A stretch of DNA of 64,000 nucleotides from Cunninghamella blakesleeana (lineage: Eukaryota > Mucoromycota > Mucoromycetes > Mucorales > Cunninghamellaceae): assembly GCA_017871115.1 (NCBI GenBank), contig JAFCIZ010000005.1, forward strand, positions 3,217,501 through 3,281,500, read 5' to 3'. The notes under the pieces were generated by a model. It was given only the letters and a program-made list of their open reading frames with translations, did no database searches and had not been told where the DNA came from. Below are positions 58,049 through 64,000 of this stretch, in pieces (position 1 is the stretch's first letter; each line of letters opens with the position of its first letter). Made by a program: the position numbers and the translations under genes.

Positions 58049-59194
58049 ATGTCTTACGATTATACCGTGTTGGCTCAAAAGCAACCATTAATGGACTTTA
58101 AACCTCAACTTATTTCCTTTTCTGGAGGTGAACGTGAAGATTTTCGTCACTTCAGACAAATATTGGAAACTTATTTGGAACTCTCAAACAATACTACCGA
58201 TAGTAGAAAACTTGCAATTTTAAAAATTCAAGTTAGAAAATCTGCTAAAACTTACTTGGATTCACTTAAGGATCAACTTCAAGATGGGTTAACATTCGAT
58301 GTAGCTATGGATGCATTAGAAAAGAAATTCGTAACTGCTGAATTACTCGAATCTTATAAATTGATACTTAATAACATGCGACAAGGTGCCGATGAACATC
58401 CACGTGATTTCTACTCAAGATTACAGGAAGTTGCACGATTGGCTAATAAAGATGATAATGACATTGTGTTAATGCGTTTCCGTTATGGATTGTTACCTGT
58501 TATAAGCAAACATTGCATTGAACATGGATCCATTACTGAACAACAATGGTTAAAATATGCTGAATCATGGTGGAATGCTAATAAAGCCTATGGATCAAAT
58601 AATAACAATATCTATGATATTGGAATTAATCATACTACTACTGATGTTCAACTACATCATTATCCTTTTAGTAACGAATCATTTAATATGATAGACTCTA
58701 GTCATCGAAATACGGATACTAATTTATCGGCCAAAACTGATCCTGTCGTTACATTATTAGAACGTTTAGTTACTAATATGGAAACAATGGAAAAGAATAT
58801 GAATGATAAAATAGAACAGATAAATCAATCGACTAAGAAATCTCATAAAAGTGACAACCTTACAAGTGATGATATTGTTAAAATCGTACGTAGTGAATTA
58901 TCCAAATCAAATAGAAATAATGGTTATTATCATGGATCTAACAATTATAATGGCTCTTATAAAAATAATTTTGGATCAAGACGTTATAATAATCAACAAT
59001 ATAACCAAGATTATAATTATGATAATAATAATAATAACTACGTATCTAATCAAACACAACAACAGCAACAACAGCAACAACAGCAACAACAGCAACAACA
59101 GCAACAACAGCAACATCAGCAACAGCAATATACACAACAACAATTTAATCAACAACAACAACACATTCAACAACAAACTCATTCAAAAAACTAG
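58049..59194 (+). CDS. gag: Gag of the Ty3/gypsy element
   Basis: ATG at 58049 is the first in frame (the frame opens earlier with GTG only), giving 381 codons to the TAG at 59192. The N-terminal 230 residues have the retrotransposon Gag capsid-like helical pattern (FSGGEREDFRHFRQILETYL, MRQGADEHPRDFYSRLQEVA). A coiled-coil stretch around METMEKNMNDKIEQI follows, then an Asn/Tyr/Gly-rich basic region and a poly-Gln run (59056-59170). There is no CCHC zinc knuckle, usual in Ty3/gypsy nucleocapsids; the basic RGG-less Asn/Arg tail may bind RNA instead. The last codons overlap a slippery heptamer that leads into pol. Confidence 0.85.
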   Translation: MSYDYTVLAQKQPLMDFKPQLISFSGGEREDFRHFRQILETYLELSNNTTDSRKLAILKIQVRKSAKTYLDSLKDQLQDGLTFDVAMDALEKKFVTAELLESYKLILNNMRQGADEHPRDFYSRLQEVARLANKDDNDIVLMRFRYGLLPVISKHCIEHGSITEQQWLKYAESWWNANKAYGSNNNNIYDIGINHTTTDVQLHHYPFSNESFNMIDSSHRNTDTNLSAKTDPVVTLLERLVTNMETMEKNMNDKIEQINQSTKKSHKSDNLTSDDIVKIVRSELSKSNRNNGYYHGSNNYNGSYKNNFGSRRYNNQQYNQDYNYDNNNNNYVSNQTQQQQQQQQQQQQQQQQQQQHQQQQYTQQQFNQQQQHIQQQTHSKN

Positions 59195-59231
59195 ACGGGG
59201 CAATTGCATATAATGGTCAATTGGCAGTCCC
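59185..59231 (+). promoter_or_regulatory. Programmed -1 ribosomal frameshift signal (gag to pol)
   Basis: Slippery heptamer AAAAAAC at 59185-59191, read in the gag frame as (TC)A-AAA-AAC immediately before TAG (59192-59194). After 5 spacer bases a hairpin can form: GGGG (59197-59200) with CCC (59229-59231) and CAATTG (59201-59206) with CAATTG (59218-59223). Slipping back one base moves exactly into the long pol frame. Confidence 0.75.
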
Positions 59232-62200
59232 TGATAACAAATCCATTAACAATAATAATAATAAAAATATCAACAATAATAATCACATCAACAACAACAA
59301 AAACAATTTAAAAAATAATAATATTGAAAAAAATCAACAAAATATGAATGCAATCTTCGATCAACATGAACTATGGGATGAAAATGAATATACACATTAT
59401 GATGATGAAGATCTTTACGCAGCCAGATTAGATAAACCTCCTGCAGTAATGCCTTCATCTTCTAAAACACCTAAAATAATCAGTAAAGGGAAGCAAAAAC
59501 TAAATATAAATAATACCTCTAAACTGATCGAGGATATAACTGATCAACAATTAACTCAACAAGATATAATTAATGATTATATCATGGATAATATTAATGA
59601 ATCAGAAAATAAAATAAAACGCAAACGACAACCACCAACACCATTACAAATAAAATATAATATTGTAGATGACGTTTTTAATCAGAAAGCTAATATTGAT
59701 GTTGGCGATCTAATTAAATCTTCACACACTTTACGACGTCAATTATTAACAGCATGTAGACCTAAAAGAAAAACAACAAAATCAAAAGAACAAATTGATA
59801 CAACTGCAACAGATATACCATTAAATACAATAACGAATACAGAATTAACAACAACAGCAGCTTATACAAGTTTAATCATTAATGATAAAAGAATAAAAGG
59901 TTTGATTGATAGTGGTGCTTCTAAATCATGTATGTCTAAATCTATGATGAAACTGTTAGGGTTGCAAATAGATGCTCCTTCTACTAACATATTTATATTA
60001 GGAAACGGTACTAAACAAGCAACACTTGGAACAATACATGATGTACAAATACAAGTAAATCCTGATATTATAATACCTGTTAATATGGAAGTATTACCTA
60101 AGTGTCCTGCTCATCTGGTACTAGGAAATAATTGGTTAAGTCATGCACAAGCTCTCCTTAATTTTAGAACTAGTACACTTAAAGTATTATATAAACATAA
60201 ATCAGCTGAACTACCTATCACTTTTTTAAAAGAAACAGATAAACCTTTAGTTACTATTAAAACAATCAATACTAATTATCAAACCGAAAACCAAACTCAA
60301 GATAATACAACAGGAAATAATAATGAAATAAATACTGATAGTGATACTGATGCTACTGATTCTGTAACAGATGATGACGAATGGGAACATGATGAATATT
60401 CAGAAGAAGAAAATTATTACATGGAAGATGATATAAAAATTAATATTGAACGTAATCAAGAAGAAAATAGTTTAACTATATCTACTGGTAATGATGGAAT
60501 GACTATACCACCTCATACAAACTGTCAATTTTATATTAATCCTAACATGCATACGTCTGAACCTATACTACTTACACAAGATGATCCTCATACTATATCT
60601 AAACCAAATGAATATACATTAAATATAATTAATAGATCTGATAAAGATGTTGATTTACCTCCGCATCATATTATTAGTGAATTTTATAATTTAATGAGCA
60701 ATGAATCTATTCTAGATACTGATGATCTGAAAGGTTATGACATAGTCGAAGAAATTGGTATAGAAGGAACAACAACAGAACTATTCAATATTGATAATAT
60801 AAATGATGACAATCCACTGGATGAATCTTTTAAAGAAAAATTACAACTTGGAAACATACCTGAAAAATATAAGATTAAGTTTTGGAAATTAATAAATCAT
60901 TATCAAGATGTTTTCGATTGGAATAATGATAAAATGGGTTATACAACAATGATTGAACATGAAATAATATTAAAAGAAAACACAGTACCAATTAGACATC
61001 GACCTTATCGTATGAGTCCGGTAGAACAAGATTATTTAAAAATGGAATTAGATCGTCTATGTAATCTTGGAATAATCAAACCTGCAAATACACCTTATAC
61101 TGCTCCCATTATTTTGGTTAAAAAGAAAAACGGTGAATATAGAATGGTAGTAGATTACAGAAAACTGAATGCCCAAACTAAAGTAGACGCTTACCCACTA
61201 CCAAGAATTGATGATCTTATTGATGAACTAGGAACTTCAAGTATATTCTCTGCATTAGATCTTAGAGCTGGCTTTCATCAAGTACCTTTACATGATAATA
61301 GTAAAGAATTAACTGGTTTTGTTACAAAATTTGGAACATATCAATATGAAATGCTACCGATGGGGTTAGTTAATAGTCCTGCTACTTTCCAACGTTTTAT
61401 AGATATATGTTTTAAATCTATGATGAATAGATGTTTAGTGGCATACATAGATGATCTCAATGTACACTCTAGTAATATTGAACAACATTTATCTGATCTT
61501 GAAGAATTATTTAAATGTGCAAGACTTGGTGGATTATTATTCAACATAGAAAAATGTGTATTTTTTAAAGATGAACTAAAATTTCTTGGTTATATTATCA
61601 CCAAAGATGGAATAAAAACAGATCCAGCAAAAATAGAAAAAGTAAAAGATTATCCACAACCAACAACAATTAAACAGATAAGAGGATTTATTGGACTAGC
61701 ATCTTATTATAGACGTTTCATACAAAACTTTGCAGCAATAGCAAGACCATTACATGATGTTACAAAGACAAAAAATAAATCACCATGGACTGATATAACA
61801 ACTAAATCATTTGAATTATTAAAACAAAAACTGACAGAAGCACCTATTCTTAAAAGGGCAGATCATAGTAAACCATTTATCATAGTATGTGATGCATCAA
61901 TAGAAGGTTTAGGTTGCGTTCTATCACAATTAGATGATGATGAACAAGAACATCCTGTAGTATATGCAAGTCGTGGATTAAAACAAAGTGAAAGAAATTA
62001 TAGTGCTACTAAATTGGAATGTCTAGCTCTCATATGGAGTCTACAAATGTTTAGACCCTACCTATTAGGAAAAAAATTTACTGTAATTTCTGATCATTCT
62101 CCTTTGCGTTGGCTGATAAAGGCTCCTAATCCTACTGGTATGGTGGCACGATGGATTACTTACTTGGCTGACTATGAATTTGAAATACAATATCGCAGTG

Positions 62201-62247
62201 GAAAGAAACAACAATCTGCAGACTTTCTTTCAAGACTTGGTTATTAA
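59191..62247 (+). CDS. pol: Pol of the Ty3/gypsy element: protease, reverse transcriptase, RNase H
   Basis: Open frame in -1 to gag, about 1,019 codons counted from the slip site; it lacks an ATG at its start, so expression by frameshift is implied. Order: Asn-rich linker; aspartic protease with LIDSGASKS (catalytic Asp about 240); an acidic linker; reverse transcriptase with YRMVVDYRKLNAQT, LDLRAGFHQVPL, LPMGLVNSPATFQ and catalytic YIDDLN; FLGYIITKDGI thumb; RNase H with VCDASIEGLG, YSATKLECLALIW and ISDHSPLRWL, ending ADFLSRLGY. The frame stops at 62247 right after RNase H. Integrase is absent from this ORF and lies in a separate ORF 885 bases downstream. All catalytic residues are intact, so the element could be recent. 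Confidence 0.93.
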   Translation, partial: LDGAIAYNGQLAVPDNKSINNNNNKNINNNNHINNNKNNLKNNNIEKNQQNMNAIFDQHELWDENEYTHYDDEDLYAARLDKPPAVMPSSSKTPKIISKGKQKLNINNTSKLIEDITDQQLTQQDIINDYIMDNINESENKIKRKRQPPTPLQIKYNIVDDVFNQKANIDVGDLIKSSHTLRRQLLTACRPKRKTTKSKEQIDTTATDIPLNTITNTELTTTAAYTSLIINDKRIKGLIDSGASKSCMSKSMMKLLGLQIDAPSTNIFILGNGTKQATLGTIHDVQIQVNPDIIIPVNMEVLPKCPAHLVLGNNWLSHAQALLNFRTSTLKVLYKHKSAELPITFLKETDKPLVTIKTINTNYQTENQTQDNTTGNNNEINTDSDTDATDSVTDDDEWEHDEYSEEENYYMEDDIKINIERNQEENSLTISTGNDGMTIPPHTNCQFYINPNMHTSEPILLTQDDPHTISKPNEYTLNIINRSDKDVDLPPHHIISEFYNLMSNESILDTDDLKGYDIVEEIGIEGTTTELFNIDNINDDNPLDESFKEKLQLGNIPEKYKIKFWKLINHYQDVFDWNNDKMGYTTMIEHEIILKENTVPIRHRPYRMSPVEQDYLKMELDRLCNLGIIKPANTPYTAPIILVKKKNGEYRMVVDYRKLNAQTKVDAYPLPRIDDLIDELGTSSIFSALDLRAGFHQVPLHDNSKELTGFVTKFGTYQYEMLPMGLVNSPATFQRFIDICFKSMMNRCLVAYIDDLNVHSSNIEQHLSDLEELFKCARLGGLLFNIEKCVFFKDELKFLGYIITKDGIKTDPAKIEKVKDYPQPTTIKQIRGFIGLASYYRRFIQNFAAIARPLHDVTKTKNKSPWTDITTKSFELLKQKLTEAPILKRADHSKPFIIVCDASIEGLGCVLSQLDDDEQEHPVVYASRGLKQSERNYSATKLECLALIWSLQMFRPYLLGKKFTVISDHSPLRWLIKAPNPTGMVARWITYLADYEFEIQYRSGKKQQSADFLSRLGY

Positions 62248-63132
62248 AACAAAAAAAAAAAATATATAACGTCCAAGAGAAATTGAAGACGATAAAAGCT
62301 AGACACAAACGTCCAAGAGAAATTGAAGACGCTAAAAGCTAGACACAAACGTCCAAGAGAAATTGAAGACGCTAAAAGCTAGACACAAACGTCCAAGAGA
62401 AATTGAAGACGCTAAAAGCTAGACACAAACGTCCAAGAGAAATTGAAGACGATAAAAGCTAGACAAACAATTAACAAAACAACTTATTTTACAATTATTT
62501 TATAGAAGACAATATTATACAACAATTATTACTATTTCAACAACACTTGCAACAAAGATCTATATATTTTTTATACAACAATTATTTTCAACAAACTATC
62601 ACCTCAACAACATTAACCACAACAAAAAAAAAAAAAAAAAAAACACATAACAAAAAAAAAAAATAATAACAAAATAGCGTCCAAGACGATTGAAGACGTA
62701 AAAAGCTAATCTAACAATATATTATTAACTAACTATTATTATTTTACAACAATTATTTTTATTACAACAATTACAACAATTTTTACAATTATTTTACAAC
62801 AATTATTCTTTTATTAATAGACTACAATAACTAACATTACAACAAACATTATTTTATAATAATATTTAAAACTACAAAAAAAAAAAAAAAACAACAATTA
62901 AATACATAACATTTAACAAATACAAAAAAAAAAAAAATTGTCCAAAGACGATTGAAGACATTAAAAGCTATACTCAAAAATCAAAAACAACTTATAACGC
63001 AACACTAATACAACAATACATAATCAAAAATCCTTTTCAGAACATATTAACGCAACTCACACAACTTTATTTAATACAGTTATAATCACACACAAAAAAA
63101 AAAAAAAAATTCTTTTTACAACAAAAAAAAAA
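62248..63132 (+). other. Repeat-bearing spacer between RNase H and integrase ORFs
   Basis: 885 bases with stops in all plus frames, rich in CAACAATTATT-type sequence and A-runs. It carries seven copies of a GTCCAAGA...ATTGAAGAC...AAAAGCT motif. No good branch of a coding frame connects RNase H to integrase; removal by splicing cannot be excluded. Confidence 0.7.
62271..62464 (+). repeat. 40-bp tandem repeat, five copies
   Basis: Units start at 62271, 62311, 62351, 62391 and 62431 (last one cut to 34 bases). Each is GTCCAAGAGAAATTGAAGAC followed by a GATAAAAGCT or GCTAAAAGCT block and AGACACAAAC. GTC-CAA can pair with TTG-AA-GAC within a unit. Single diverged copies recur at 62679-62707 and 62940-62970. 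Confidence 0.95.
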
Positions 63133-64000
63133 ATGGATCAGCAAATTATAAATAATATTAAAGAATATCTCACAACTTTAAAAATTCCTGAAGACATAAC
63201 AATAAAAATGAAAAGATACTTACAACGAAACTCACATAATTTTATTGTTCGAAACAATAAACTATATAAATTTAATATCAAACATCAAACTCTAAGACAA
63301 GTTTTAAATAAGCAAGAAGCTCTGGAAGCACTGTACATGTATCATCAACATCCTTTAGGTGGACATATTGGTTATCACAATACATTATATAAATTATCAA
63401 TAAGATATTATTGGGATTCTATGGCTAAAGATATACAAATATATATAAAAAAATGTTCAAGATGTCAAACGGTAGGTCCTAAAAAATTAAATGAATTTCT
63501 CTATCCTATACCAGTTAAATCAAAACCATTTGAACAATGGGGCTTAGATGTTAAACACGTACCTACATCAAAAGGTGGATACAGATATATTATTGCCGGT
63601 ATAGATTATCTAACTAAATGGGTAGAAGCTCGTGCTTTATGTTATCAAACAACATCAGAAGTTGCCTTATTTATTTATGAAGAAATAATATGTCGTCATG
63701 GTACACCTCATCTTATAATTACGGATAATGGCAAACCCTTTATTAGTGATTTAATAAAAAAGGTTTGTAATCAATATAATATACATCATAATACAATATC
63801 AGTCGGAAACTCTCAAGCCAATGGATTGATTGAAAGGTTTAATTCTACACTTGGAACTATAATAAAAAAGGTTACATCAACTGAAAAATCAATATGGGAT
63901 CAATACCTTCCTTCGGTTCTATTCGCGTATCGATCCATCAAACAATCTTCAACACAACAATCACCATTTTATTTAACTTATGGATATGACGTTAAAACTC
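63133..64000 (+). CDS. Integrase ORF of the Ty3/gypsy element (3' truncated by window end)
   Basis: ATG at 63133, open to the end of the window (289 codons seen). The N-terminal zinc-binding domain has HPLGGHIGYHNT and KKCSRCQT (HHCC). The catalytic core shows the D,D-35-E triad: WGLDVKHV, IITDNGKPF, and NSQANGLIERFN. It ends in LFAYRSIKQSSTQQSPFYL, the usual core C-terminus. A start codon of its own and the long repeat-bearing spacer suggest separate translation or splicing rather than fusion to RT. No frameshift or stop is present in the visible part. Confidence 0.92.
   Translation, partial: MDQQIINNIKEYLTTLKIPEDITIKMKRYLQRNSHNFIVRNNKLYKFNIKHQTLRQVLNKQEALEALYMYHQHPLGGHIGYHNTLYKLSIRYYWDSMAKDIQIYIKKCSRCQTVGPKKLNEFLYPIPVKSKPFEQWGLDVKHVPTSKGGYRYIIAGIDYLTKWVEARALCYQTTSEVALFIYEEIICRHGTPHLIITDNGKPFISDLIKKVCNQYNIHHNTISVGNSQANGLIERFNSTLGTIIKKVTSTEKSIWDQYLPSVLFAYRSIKQSSTQQSPFYLTYGYDVKT

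Noticed and set aside
58851..59213. 120-codon frame overlapping the end of gag
   Set aside because: Shadow of the (CAA/CAG)n tract in another frame (Asn/Ser repeats); the real continuation is the -1 frame into pol.
62271..62464. CRISPR-like regular repeat array
   Set aside because: The 40-bp units are directly tandem with no unique spacers, and the setting is a eukaryotic retroelement.

Overview
The window is nuclear DNA of a filamentous fungus. Intergenic DNA is extremely AT-rich and full of TA, ATT and A/T runs. Most genes are cut by short GT-AG introns (roughly 50-100 bases). The gene set is fungal: RTA1-like protein, siderophore transporters, GH18 chitinases, Sey1, symplekin, ORC5, ALG8. 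Base composition, the TALE homeobox gene, the two-domain CHR transporter and the chitinase type fit an early-diverging fungus best, probably Mucoromycota/Mucorales. That placement is inference; no rRNA or organelle marker is present.

Layout. 0.3-3.2 kb: an RTA1-like membrane protein and a PIH1-domain protein. 3.9-13.8 kb: three head-to-tail, minus-strand siderophore-iron transporter genes of 6, 6 and 7 exons, each preceded by ATCWGATAA sites of the kind bound by fungal iron-responsive GATA repressors. 14.7-18.1 kb: symplekin/Pta1. 18.3 kb: a small Cys-rich secreted protein. 20.3-24.9 kb: two tandem secreted GH18 chitinases with conversion-like identity tracts and a relic exon of a third copy between them. 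25.3-29 kb: ORC5 and a probable FIST-domain protein. 29.4-34.3 kb (minus): a sugar transporter and the ER glucosyltransferase ALG8. 34.8 kb: a GNAT acetyltransferase. 35.5 kb: a non-coding, stem-rich island. 36.1-39.2 kb (minus): the ER-fusion GTPase Sey1. 39.9-42.6 kb (minus): three small secreted proteins. 43.5 kb: a CHR/chromate transporter. 47.5 kb (minus): a CBM21 protein-phosphatase-1 targeting subunit. 50.5 kb (minus): a TALE homeodomain factor.

53.3-64 kb is retroelement territory. A nest of at least six related LTRs of two families (A, TGT...ACA, about 690-780 bp; B, TGTTGCGCG..., about 650 bp) leads into a Ty3/gypsy element that runs off the window. Its coding part is gag, then a textbook A-AAA-AAC slippery heptamer directly before the gag TAG stop with a hairpin 5 nt downstream, then protease-RT-RNase H in the -1 frame. 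Next comes an 885-bp non-coding spacer with seven copies of a hairpin-forming repeat, and only then a separate integrase ORF. Each family-A LTR carries a different palindromic minisatellite at the same place upstream of its TATA box. Several LTRs sit at the same CTAC target inside family-B LTRs, and nearly every LTR contains an internal copy of the primer-binding-site core. This element is the most unusual system in the window.

Exon joins were worked out by hand from splice consensus, reading-frame phase and family similarity. No alignment or database search was run.
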